This document shows positions 1-6,111 of a stretch of 64,000 nt of DNA, piece by piece. Both the position numbers and the translations under genes were made by a program. Where the stretch lies: NCBI RefSeq assembly GCF_000164135.1, contig NZ_GG770554.1:107957-171956 (forward strand), read 5' to 3'. Source of the stretch: Mycobacterium parascrofulaceum ATCC BAA-614. GTDB lineage: Bacteria > Actinomycetota > Actinomycetes > Mycobacteriales > Mycobacteriaceae. Each line of letters begins with the position of its first letter. Positions within the stretch are counted from its first letter, which is position 1. The notes below the pieces were generated by a model. The model was not told the DNA's origin. It saw nothing but the letters and a program-made list of their open reading frames with translations, and made no database searches.

Positions 1-512
1 AGAACTGGCACCGTGACGAATTGACCACCAAGATAGAGTTCAACCTACGCCCATCCGCTTACGATCAGAGATCTTCAGGGTCACCAATGTCCGATAAGGC
101 ACCGCGGCACAAGCCTGCAGAACGGATGACAGCGGAACAGCTCCGCCGAGCAGCCGACGCTTGCCGAGACCTCGACGATCCGACGTTGATGGCGAAGGCT
201 TGGGACGAGCCACCGCCGCCCGATATGCAAGCTTCAACAAACACACCGCGTCAATTCGGCCAGCTACAGAATCTCTCAGTTTCCGACACCTTCGATAATC
301 CGCTGCCTGACGTGGAAGTCGCTGCGTGGGAAGCCGATTGTCCCCTTAGGTCCCAGACTCCAACGCGGGCGTCCGCCTTACGAAATGCAACGTCGCAATT
401 GTTACTCAATGGCCGGCGCGCCCTTGAACACCCCGGACTTGTCGTTGGACAGGTGCATTGTGAACGTACCGCGCAGCCAGGGCGTGTTTGGTGTTGTAAT
501 AGGAGACTCGTT
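1..512. other. Accessory DNA without a gene I can support
   Basis: An open frame runs through this stretch on the + strand from about position 21 to 698. Its residues from the ATG at 87 (beginning MSDKAPRHKPAERM) look protein-like for about 45 codons. The rest has no recognisable domain, no good ribosome-binding site and a composition unlike the dense genes further right. It may be the decayed start of an old gene. I see no RNA gene here. Confidence 0.4.
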
Positions 513-720
513 ATGCAGCCGGATCAGCAGATGATAGAAGCACTGGTCAATTTGGCGACGAACGGCGTGCTGGACCGCATCGGCAACCGTGCCAAGCGTG
601 CGCGGAATTGCGGCAGTGGGGACTGCACCCGCACCATCCTGAGCCGGGGAGCCCGTTTGTCGGCGACGACGCCGCTTTTAAGGAGGCGTATCCCTTAGTG
701 CCGGCGGGGGATGCGGCGGT

Positions 721-756
721 TGTCCGTTATCACTGGATCTGGGGCATTCTCAATGA
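721..756 (+). repeat. Left terminal inverted repeat of the toxin-antitoxin element
   Basis: It begins TGTCCGTTAT and ends GGGGCATTCTCAATGA. It matches the reverse complement of 1485-1520 except at two positions (C/A and T/C in the second decamer). Just inside it the motif ATCTGGGGCA recurs (starts at 737 and 757). The toxin stop codon lies only 16 bp inside this end. Confidence 0.85.
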
Positions 757-771
757 ATCTGGGGCACGACG

Positions 772-1188
772 TCAGTCCCAGGGGTTGACCAGGTCGACGC
801 CCGTTCCGTCGAAGTGGCGAGTATTGCGGGTAGCCACAGTTGCGTGCCGGGACGCGGCGATGCCGGCGATCTGCACATCACGAATTTCCACCGCACGCCC
901 ACCTCGTTGTTGGGTGGCGGCGATGGTCCCAGCGGCAAACGCAGCCGTCAGGTCGAAGGATTGCACACGACCATCAAGGTCTTCGTCGAGGAGTTGAGAA
1001 AAGATCTCGTCGAGCCGCTTGCGTCGGCGGCTTGGCGTCAAAAGTTCAATACCAGTGCGTATCTCGAATACTGTTACCGATGTCGTCCAGATTGATTCGG
1101 TGGGCTGATTATCGAGCCATTCCACGACGGCCGGATCGGGTGTGTCCCGCATCAACGCGGAGAGCACATTGGTGTCCAGCACGATCAT
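772..1188 (-). CDS. vapC: PIN-domain toxin, VapC/FitB type
   Basis: This 138-residue protein is a PIN-fold ribonuclease of type II toxin-antitoxin systems; in this family the toxin cleaves RNA with Mg2+ bound by acidic residues. The acidic set is visible: Asp5 in MIVLDTN, Glu42 in VFEIRTG, Asp104 in EIRDVQIAG, followed by the NTRHFDG element near the end. Length is normal for the family. Its start overlaps the stop of the upstream antitoxin by 4 bp, so the two are translationally coupled. The pair is the only cargo of the mobile element around it. The RNA target cannot be read from sequence. Confidence 0.9.
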   Translation of the reverse strand: MIVLDTNVLSALMRDTPDPAVVEWLDNQPTESIWTTSVTVFEIRTGIELLTPSRRRKRLDEIFSQLLDEDLDGRVQSFDLTAAFAAGTIAATQQRGGRAVEIRDVQIAGIAASRHATVATRNTRHFDGTGVDLVNPWD

Positions 1189-1436
1189 GATTCGTTGAAC
1201 TGTGCCGGCTGGACGGGCTGTCCCCGCAGTTCGGGTATGTCCTCGGTCAGGCCCACGCCTTTGAAGCGTGACGCGATACGAGACCCGAGCCGCCCAGGCG
1301 GATTATCGACGTGCCGGACTGCGTTCCGTAAGATCTCGCGCACCTCCTCCTCGGTGCTGCGACCGTGTTGACGGGCTAGTCGCTGCAATTTGGCCTTGGT
1401 GTCGTCCTCAAGTTGACGGATGAGAATCTGCGCCAC
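1185..1436 (-). CDS. vapB: Antitoxin, FitA/VapB-like ribbon-helix-helix
   Basis: This 83-residue protein precedes the PIN toxin. The N-terminal part (AQILIRQLEDDTKAKLQRLA, then HGRSTEEEVREILRNAV) is the usual ribbon-helix-helix DNA-binding domain of FitA-like antitoxins. The C-terminal tail (RIASRFKGVGLTEDIPELRG) is the type of extended segment that fills the toxin active site. The product is expected to neutralise VapC and repress its own promoter as a toxin-antitoxin complex. A palindrome just upstream (1446-1468) is a plausible operator. The family call is firm; the partner is clear from the 4-bp overlap. Confidence 0.88.
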   Translation of the reverse strand: MAQILIRQLEDDTKAKLQRLARQHGRSTEEEVREILRNAVRHVDNPPGRLGSRIASRFKGVGLTEDIPELRGQPVQPAQFNES

Positions 1437-1445
1437 AGAGCGATG

Positions 1446-1468
1446 CTATCACGATATCGTTCAGATAG
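1446..1468 (-). promoter_or_regulatory. Palindromic operator candidate of the vapBC pair
   Basis: The perfect 10-bp palindrome ACGATATCGT (1451-1460) is bracketed by CTATC and GATAG. It lies 10 to 32 bp upstream of the antitoxin start, where autoregulatory ribbon-helix-helix complexes normally bind. Inference from position and symmetry only. Confidence 0.5.
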
Positions 1469-1484
1469 TGCGTTGACCTCGCCT

Positions 1485-1520
1485 TCATTGAGAATGCCCC
1501 AGATCCGGTTATAACGGACA
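1485..1520 (-). repeat. Right terminal inverted repeat of the toxin-antitoxin element
   Basis: Inverted partner of 721-756. Read on the minus strand it starts TGTCCGTTAT and matches the left end at 34 of 36 positions. Outside it lies the second GCGGT of the 5-bp target duplication. Confidence 0.85.
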
Positions 1521-1793
1521 GCGGTCACCGAGGAGTGTTTGATTCCGATGATGAGCGCCACGGAGAACCTGTACGCGGCCGCGTTGCTCGTAGATCAACG
1601 GACGACGACGAGGAACCTCTACGCGTCGTCCATAATGCAACTATGCCGTTCGGCGATGGAGACATCGGCGCGAACCATCTGGTTGCTCAGCGACCCCGAC
1701 AGGAACGTACGGCGGGATCAACGGGACGCGGATTCGCTCGTGCCCGAGCGCATGGAGCCGACCATCGCACGGTGGATGAGTCTCTACGCCTAG

Positions 1794-2237
1794 GTGGCTC
1801 GGACGCGCTCGCCGATCTTCTCGTGGTGACGTTCGCGGCTTATCTGTAATCGTGTCACCCGCGACGGCTCGCGCCGCGGGTTGCGCATGGGCCCACTTAT
1901 GGCTGTTGGAATGGCCACGGATTTGGCCACAGAACACGGTGGAACCGATGCGAACAAGAGGGACGGAGCGTCACAGCGGGAACGGCTGAACCTCGCTGAC
2001 GTGCAGCTATGAGACCGTGCGCACTGGAGGAGACGGTGACCGGTTAGCTCATACCTTAGAGGTCGAATCGTGGCCAGTGAGCGGCGTCGTTGGCGGCATT
2101 TTTGCGCGAACATGCTGATTCAACGGCTCCAACCGCGAACCGTAGGCCAGGCCTGGTGGCTATCAGGTGTAGCTTCAGGGTGTGTTCTCAGGTGTTTATG
2201 TGGTAGCGTCTCAGGTAGATCAACGTGGAGGTGCGAT
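1794..2237. other. Gap without a supported gene; contains the promoter region of the Xre-RES pair
   Basis: About 440 bp between the interrupted gene and the Xre-type antitoxin. Open frames here are short and have no recognisable domain. The last 80 bp hold an iterated TCAGG motif, described separately, and a strong GGAGGTG ribosome-binding site at 2227-2233. I see no RNA gene. Confidence 0.5.
2163..2215 (+). promoter_or_regulatory. Iterated TCAGG motif upstream of the Xre-type antitoxin
   Basis: TCAGG occurs four times on the same strand, at 2163, 2175, 2188 and 2211, mostly as TCAGG(G)TGT. The steps of 12, 13 and 23 bp put them roughly on one face of the helix. They end 23 bp before the antitoxin ATG, a typical place for autoregulation by an Xre-type antitoxin-toxin complex. 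Function is inferred. Confidence 0.4.
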
Positions 2238-2633
2238 ATGCCAGTCTTGACCGTCTCTGCGGCGCAGCGGCTTGATGATGAGGCAGCGACGCTTTCGATC
2301 CGCGAGATCGCCGCGTATCTGCAAGAGGCCGTCGGCCAGCGCGTCGCGGCGGCGATGGCGGGCTTGGCTGACGCCAAGCAAATCGGCCGCTACGCGCGCA
2401 AGGGCGGCCCGGAACCTCACGGCGCGACCGAGCGCCGGTTACGTGAGGGCTACAAGGTCGTCAGGATGCTCGTCGATGCTTACGACGACAAGACGGCGCG
2501 GGCGTGGCTGTTTGGCACCAACACGCGCTTGGACGATCGCGCGCCGATCGAGGTGCTCGGTGCGGCGGTCGACACCGCGGAGTTCGCGATGGTTGTCCGG
2601 GCTGCACGGCAGGTCGCCAGCTTCCAGTCGTGA
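2238..2633 (+). CDS. Antitoxin of Xre/MbcA/ParS type
   Basis: This 131-residue protein is the antitoxin partner of the RES toxin that follows. Its N-terminal part (IREIAAYLQEAVGQRVAAAMAGLADAK) fits the small helical DNA-binding domain of these antitoxins. The C-terminal part (ARAWLFGTNTRLDDRAPIEVL and TAEFAMVVRAARQVA) fits the ParS-type toxin-binding domain. The ATG at 2238 was chosen because GGAGGTG lies just upstream; an earlier ATG at 2070 would add a non-protein-like leader. Its stop overlaps the toxin GTG (GTGA). It resembles the M. tuberculosis MbcA/MbcT arrangement, though orthology is not shown. Confidence 0.85.
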   Translation: MPVLTVSAAQRLDDEAATLSIREIAAYLQEAVGQRVAAAMAGLADAKQIGRYARKGGPEPHGATERRLREGYKVVRMLVDAYDDKTARAWLFGTNTRLDDRAPIEVLGAAVDTAEFAMVVRAARQVASFQS

Positions 2634-3301
2634 TCGCGGCGCCCGAGCAGGGGCGAACCCTGTGGCGGGTCGGCTATTACGCTGACCCGCTCGGCTTCAC
2701 TCCGCTGGAGCTGTACCAGTTCAGTCACCGTTTCGACGACGTCTACCGCCGGTTCCGCACGCTCTATTGTGCTGACTTGGCGGAAACGTGTCTTCGCGAG
2801 GTGCTAGCCGACTTCCGGCCGAACCTCGGCGCGCTGCGCCGCCATGTTGAGCGCTACGGACCTGAGGCTGCCCAAGACTTCACTGAGAAGCCGGTCACTG
2901 CGCAGTGGCGCATACAGCACGCCCTCGTTCCCACAGTCCTGAAGCTCGATGGCCCCTTGATCGATCTCACCGACGTGCCCACACGCCAGGAGATCGAGGA
3001 TCGCCACGTCGAACTGCTGCTCGAGCACGACCTGCAGCACCTCGATCTGCGCGAGATCACCACCAGTCGCCGCGCCATCACGCAGACGATCGCCGCGGAC
3101 CTTTTTGACCGAGGCGCCGGCGCCGTCCGGTTCCCGTCCCGCCTGGACGGCAACGCTTGCGTCGCACTCTTCGAGGGGCGCGGCACCGCGAGCTTGGCCG
3201 GAGACCCCATCGCGCTCACCGACCCGCCGCCCGAACCGCTCCTCAACGTCACCACGCCGTGGGGCCTAGTGCTTGAGCCAGCGCCGGTGAAACTGCTCTA
3301 G
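2630..3301 (+). CDS. RES-domain toxin, MbcT type
   Basis: This 223-residue protein is a RES-domain toxin. Characterised members deplete cellular NAD+, by phosphorolysis in the case of M. tuberculosis MbcT. The three residues that name the family can be placed: Arg13 in TLWRVGYY, the Glu of CLREVL near residue 57, and the Ser of RFPSRLDG in the C-terminal third. The GTG start at 2630 overlaps the antitoxin stop, which fixes the start despite a longer open frame upstream. Length and gene order (antitoxin first) match the family. NAD+ as target is inferred from homology. Confidence 0.87.
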   Translation: MIAAPEQGRTLWRVGYYADPLGFTPLELYQFSHRFDDVYRRFRTLYCADLAETCLREVLADFRPNLGALRRHVERYGPEAAQDFTEKPVTAQWRIQHALVPTVLKLDGPLIDLTDVPTRQEIEDRHVELLLEHDLQHLDLREITTSRRAITQTIAADLFDRGAGAVRFPSRLDGNACVALFEGRGTASLAGDPIALTDPPPEPLLNVTTPWGLVLEPAPVKLL

Positions 3302-3523
3302 ATTGGGATGCGCGCGGTGGTGCCCATCGGACCACACGCAAGCAAATTGGACTGCATCCAGCCTTTCAGTTGCGGTCGATAGTTCAGTTGGCGTCTCTAT
3401 GAGATCCGCCGGGACCGCCGCGCTCTGTTCGGTAAGCGAAAACCATCGCACTAAGACTTCGCCCAAGTCCGCTTCTACCGACCAAGTAACCCGATCGGCT
3501 TGCCACGCAGATTGGGTTATCTC

Positions 3524-3545
3524 ATGGGGCCAACATGGGGCCAAC
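3524..3545 (+). repeat. Tandem 11-bp repeat, possible integrase arm site
   Basis: ATGGGGCCAAC occurs twice head to tail, at 3524-3534 and 3535-3545, about 85 bp before the tRNA-Phe fragment. Short direct repeats next to a tRNA attachment site often are the arm-type sites of a tyrosine integrase. No integrase gene remains in the window, so this is inference. Confidence 0.4.
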
Positions 3546-3630
3546 GAGCCAGACCGACTGATCCAACACGTCCGAATGCCGGTTGCGCTTCTGGTCTGAC
3601 CGGCTGAAACACATTGGTGTAGGCCAGAAC

Positions 3631-3680
3631 TCCGCCTGAAAAGCGGAAGGTCGGCGGTTCGATCCCGCCCCTGGCCACCA
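3631..3680 (+). other. tRNA-Phe 3' fragment, probable attachment-site scar
   Basis: The sequence holds an anticodon stem-loop with anticodon GAA (TCCGC CTGAAAA GCGGA), a variable loop, a complete T-arm (GGCGG TTCGATC CCGCC) and the 3' acceptor strand ending CTGGCCACCA. There is no D-arm. A GGCCAG at 3622-3627 could pair with the acceptor, but the molecule would not be a normal tRNA. A 3' fragment ending in CCACCA is what integration of a genomic island into the 3' end of a tRNA-Phe gene leaves behind; the intact tRNA gene is not in the window. Confidence 0.75.
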
Positions 3681-3779
3681 GTCTTGAGCTGCACGGCACT
3701 ATTTCGGCCGAAACGAGCGGCTGGCAGAGCCCCCACTCCTGCGTCACACGTAGTTGCGCTCGCCGCGGGTGACACGCGC

Positions 3780-4438
3780 TCACGGATGTCGTGAGTTGGG
3801 CGTCGCGATCACGACTTCGGTGACGAGGCCGAAGCGGTGCACACGCGAGTGCTGGTGGATCTGCCAGTCGTCGCCCAGCAGCGCGGTCAGGCTGACGGGG
3901 CGACACCCGCCGACGAGTTGCGGTGCAACGCGCCAGAGGCCGGTCCAGACTTGTGACACGGCGCGTTCGAGCGGCCGATCGCCGTGGGCGAGGCTGGCGA
4001 GGCACAGCCGACCGTCGGGGGTGAGGATGCGTCGCAGATCATCGAGCACGTCGCGGGCGTAGTCGACGTCGAGGAGGTCGAATACGAACGTGGAGATCAC
4101 CCGGTCGGCGGACCCGTCCTCAGCCGGCAACGGCAATGTGCCCTCGACCAGCACCACCTTGGCCCGCTCAGCCCAGGCCGCGAGTCGACGGGTAGCCAGG
4201 TTGATCATCACCGGGCTGATGTCCACGCCGAGGTAATTGACGCTGTCAGGCAGCGAGTTCAGTAAGTGCGCAGCGAATCGACCAGTGCCGCAACCGAACT
4301 CGAAAATTGTCTGGCCCCCGGCGAGGGCCGCCCGGCCACCAGGCGTTCGGTGGTCGCGTCCTCATAGAATCCTTGCCAATCTTGCATCCGGCCGATCCGG
4401 TCGTAGACCGAGCGGGCCTGGCTCAAGGTAAGCGCCAC
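3780..4438 (-). pseudogene. Class I SAM-dependent methyltransferase, frameshifted
   Basis: The start is GTG at 4438 behind a strong GGAGG (minus strand, at 4446-4450) and reads VALTLSQARSVYDRIGRMQDWQGFYEDATTERLVAG. Near 4325 the frame breaks. A one-base shift continues as ALAGGQTIFEFGCGTGRFAAHLL, with the glycine-rich SAM motif I, then LGVDISPVM (motif II acid) and STFVFDLLDVDYARDVLDDLRRIL...GRLCLASL. Domain content is complete for a UbiE/arsenite-methyltransferase-like enzyme of about 215 residues, so the gene is intact except for the shift. Sequencing error is the alternative. Confidence 0.7.
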
Positions 4439-4450
4439 GGGTTGTCCTCC

Positions 4451-4498
4451 CACCTGAAAAGCGGAGGTCGACGGTTGGGTCCCGCCGGCCTGGCTGCC
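4451..4498 (+). other. Degenerate second copy of the tRNA-Phe 3' fragment
   Basis: The segment from CACCTGAAAAGCGGA to CCTGGCTGCC aligns with 3633-3680 over its whole length with only a handful of substitutions and two small gaps. The anticodon loop CTGAAAA and T-stem halves are still visible, but the acceptor end has decayed. It lies directly upstream of the methyltransferase ribosome-binding site, so the two fragments bracket that gene. Confidence 0.55.
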
Positions 4499-4583
4499 GT
4501 GCACTCTCAACCGATCCATAGTCTCCCCCGACTTGCCGCGCACCAGAAGTGATGCGACAAAGACGTTTGATAATCGCTTCGTG

Positions 4584-5192
4584 CTACTGGTGACGGCAGG
4601 CGCCCTCGTGTGCCCTGGTGAGCCAGTACACGGCCCGCTCGATCGTCGGCACGATGTCGGTGATCTCGATGGACGCGGCCGCGAACTGGCTCAAAGCTCC
4701 GTAGACGACACCCGACAGGATCCGGCCCAGGTCGTCGGCGAAACGTTCGTCGCATTCGCGCATGACCGATCTGGCCGCGGGCACGACCACATCGAAACCG
4801 TGCTGGGTGAGTTCATCGCCGCCGGGTCCCGCTTGCGCGCGCACGTACGCCTGCAGCATGCGCGGGTGTTTCTCCCAGGGCTCGAAGATGGTCCGGAAGA
4901 TCCACATCAGCCCGTCGTAGAGCGACTCGTCGTCGGCAGAGTGCGCGGCGACCGCGGCGTAACGGTGGGTGTCCATCCACCACCGCAGGGCGGCAACGAT
5001 CAGGTCGTCCCGGGTGGGGTAGCGCTTGTAGATCGTGGTGAGCGACATGCGGGCGCGTCGTGCCACCTCCCGCAACTGGACGGCGTCGTAACCCTGCGTG
5101 TCGATCAGGTCGACGACGATGTCGATCAGGGGATCGGGCGCGGCTTCCCGGGCCGCCGACGATGTGTCGCCGCGTTGACCTTTACCGACCAC
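4584..5192 (-). CDS. TetR-family repressor (KstR-like C-terminal domain)
   Basis: This 202-residue TetR-type one-component regulator has its helix-turn-helix near residues 38-60 (AVQLREVARRARMSLTTIYKRYPTRDDLIV). The ligand-binding half (YDGLMWIFRTIFEPWEKHPRMLQAYVRAQ) recalls the KstR group. It starts with GTG at 5192 and is divergent from an SDR operon. Two TAAC-N3-GTTA sites lie in the 84-bp gap, the first right beside its start. It probably represses itself and the SDR-SDR-CMD operon, and is released by a lipid-like ligand or CoA ester; ligand identity is unknown. Confidence 0.88.
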   Translation of the reverse strand: MVGKGQRGDTSSAAREAAPDPLIDIVVDLIDTQGYDAVQLREVARRARMSLTTIYKRYPTRDDLIVAALRWWMDTHRYAAVAAHSADDESLYDGLMWIFRTIFEPWEKHPRMLQAYVRAQAGPGGDELTQHGFDVVVPAARSVMRECDERFADDLGRILSGVVYGALSQFAAASIEITDIVPTIERAVYWLTRAHEGACRHQ

Positions 5193-5194
5193 GA

Positions 5195-5233
5195 TAACGA
5201 TGTTACTGTCCGTCCCGGAGTAACGCAGTTACT
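5195..5233. promoter_or_regulatory. Twin TAAC-N3-GTTA operators between tetR and the SDR operon
   Basis: The first site is TAACGATGTTA (5195-5205). The second is the perfect 15-bp palindrome AGTAACGCAGTTACT (5219-5233). The centres are 26 bp apart. They lie between the divergent TetR gene and the SDR operon and are the obvious binding sites for that regulator. Confidence 0.65.
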
Positions 5234-5275
5234 TGGCAAGGCGATGCGCCGGCGGGCGCGGCGAGGTAGGGCTCG

Positions 5276-6106
5276 GTGGGTGGTCTAGAGGGCAAGGTGG
5301 CGTTCATCACCGGGGTCGCGCGCGGGCAGGGCCGCAGCCACGCCGTCCGGCTGGCCCGCGACGGCGCCGACATCATCGGCATCGACATCTGCGCCGACAT
5401 CCCGGCGAACGGTTACGCGATGGCCGGGCGCGACGAGCTCGATGAGACGGTCGGGTTGGTGGAGGCCGAGGGCGGCAAGATGCTCGGCACGGTGGCCGAC
5501 GTGCGCGACTTCGGTCGGGTGAAGGCGGCGCTGGACGCAGGGGTGGGGCATTTCGGCCGGCTCGACATCGTCTGCGCCAACGCGGGGATCGCGCCGGTGG
5601 CCTTTCGGGAGCTGAGCATCGAGGAGGAGCTTGCGCAGTGGAGGGCCGCGATCGGGGTCAACCTGGACGGCGCCTACCACACGGCGTGGGCCGCGATCCC
5701 GCACCTGCTCGCCGGTCAGCGCGGCGGCGCCATCGTGTTCACCAGCTCGACGGCCGGGCTGCGTGGTTTCGGTGGTCTGCAGGGAGGCGGGCTGGGATAT
5801 GCCGCCTCCAAACACGGCGTGGTGGGGTTGATGCGCGTGCTGGCGAATTCCCTGGCGCCCTTCAGCATTCGGGTCAACACTGTCCATCCCACGGCCGTCC
5901 GCACGATGATGGCCGTCAATCCGGCGATGACGGAGTTCTTGGAGAGCTTTCCCGAAGGCGGTGCGCACCTGCAGAATCCGATGCCGGTGGAGATGCTGGA
6001 GCCCGAAGACATCAGCGCGGCGATCGCCTACCTGGTTTCGGACGAAGCAAAATACGTCACCGGGGTGACGTTCCCCGTGGACGCCGGCTTCTGCAACAAA
6101 CTGTGA
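5276..6106 (+). CDS. Mycofactocin-type NAD-dependent short-chain dehydrogenase
   Basis: This 276-residue classical SDR has a Rossmann motif (AFITGVARGQGRSHAVRLA), NAG motif (CANAGIA), Ser in FTSSTAG and the YAASK catalytic pair. The GQGRSHA insert after the glycine motif and the IDIC acidic strand end mark the mycofactocin-coupled SDR group, in which NAD is held tightly and re-oxidised by the peptide-derived cofactor mycofactocin. It would oxidise a secondary alcohol to a ketone; the substrate is unknown. The GTG start follows a GAGG-type site. It is first gene of a three-gene operon (5 bp to the next). Confidence 0.9.
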   Translation: MGGLEGKVAFITGVARGQGRSHAVRLARDGADIIGIDICADIPANGYAMAGRDELDETVGLVEAEGGKMLGTVADVRDFGRVKAALDAGVGHFGRLDIVCANAGIAPVAFRELSIEEELAQWRAAIGVNLDGAYHTAWAAIPHLLAGQRGGAIVFTSSTAGLRGFGGLQGGGLGYAASKHGVVGLMRVLANSLAPFSIRVNTVHPTAVRTMMAVNPAMTEFLESFPEGGAHLQNPMPVEMLEPEDISAAIAYLVSDEAKYVTGVTFPVDAGFCNKL

Positions 6107-6111
6107 CCGCC

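Larger units (their letters stand above)
721..1520. mobile_element. 800-bp non-autonomous mobile element carrying a toxin-antitoxin pair
   Basis: The ends are inverted copies (721-756 and 1485-1520) matching at 34 of 36 positions and both starting TGTCCGTTAT. The bases just outside are GCGGT on the left (716-720) and GCGGT on the right (1521-1525), a 5-bp target duplication. There is no transposase inside; the cargo is the vapB/vapC-type pair on the minus strand. The element sits inside a frame that closes exactly when it is removed. The left end also repeats ATCTGGGGCA at 20-bp spacing, as in IS21-type multi-repeat ends, whereas IR length plus 5-bp duplication recalls Tn3-type miniature elements. 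The family is therefore open. Confidence 0.85.
513..1793 (+). pseudogene. Interrupted gene of unknown function, split by the toxin-antitoxin element
   Basis: Reading up to position 720 and resuming at 1526, that is removing the element at 721-1520 and one copy of the 5-bp duplication GCGGT, gives one continuous frame. It runs from ...FVGDDAAFKEAYPLVPAGDAAV straight into TEECLIPMMSATENLYAAAL and on to a stop at 1791-1793. The downstream half (SIMQLCRSAMETSARTIWLL) resembles the helical core of uncharacterised actinobacterial proteins, but I cannot name the family. An ATG at 513 follows a good AGGAG. However, the frame that starts there must shift near position 605 to reach the frame used at 610-720, so the 5' half is also decayed or its true start is elsewhere. 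Insertion is seen directly; loss of function is inferred. Confidence 0.6.
3302..3779. other. Island end: no supported gene, attachment-site-like sequences
   Basis: The stretch between the RES toxin and the methyltransferase remnant holds two copies of an 11-bp repeat (3524-3545) and a 50-nt tRNA-Phe 3' fragment (3631-3680). A minus-strand frame covering about 3266-3510 (VEADLGEVLVRWFSLTEQSA...) reads protein-like but has no convincing start and no known domain, so I do not call it a gene. The frame across the tRNA fragment (GRDRTADLPLF) is a classic artefact. Confidence 0.55.

Noticed and set aside
21..698. 225-codon frame at the left edge as one protein
   Set aside because: Composition changes along the frame, no domain or good start, and its 3' part competes with the frame that continues across the insertion. 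Treated as decayed DNA.
3517..4005. Frame translating the tRNA-Phe fragment (GGIEPPTFRFSGG / GRDRTADLPLF)
   Set aside because: Well-known translation artefact of tRNA 3' ends; the nucleotide match to tRNA-Phe explains it.
1..4500. Prophage remnant
   Set aside because: No capsid, terminase, tail, lysis or integrase gene is visible; only attachment-like sequences and toxin-antitoxin genes.
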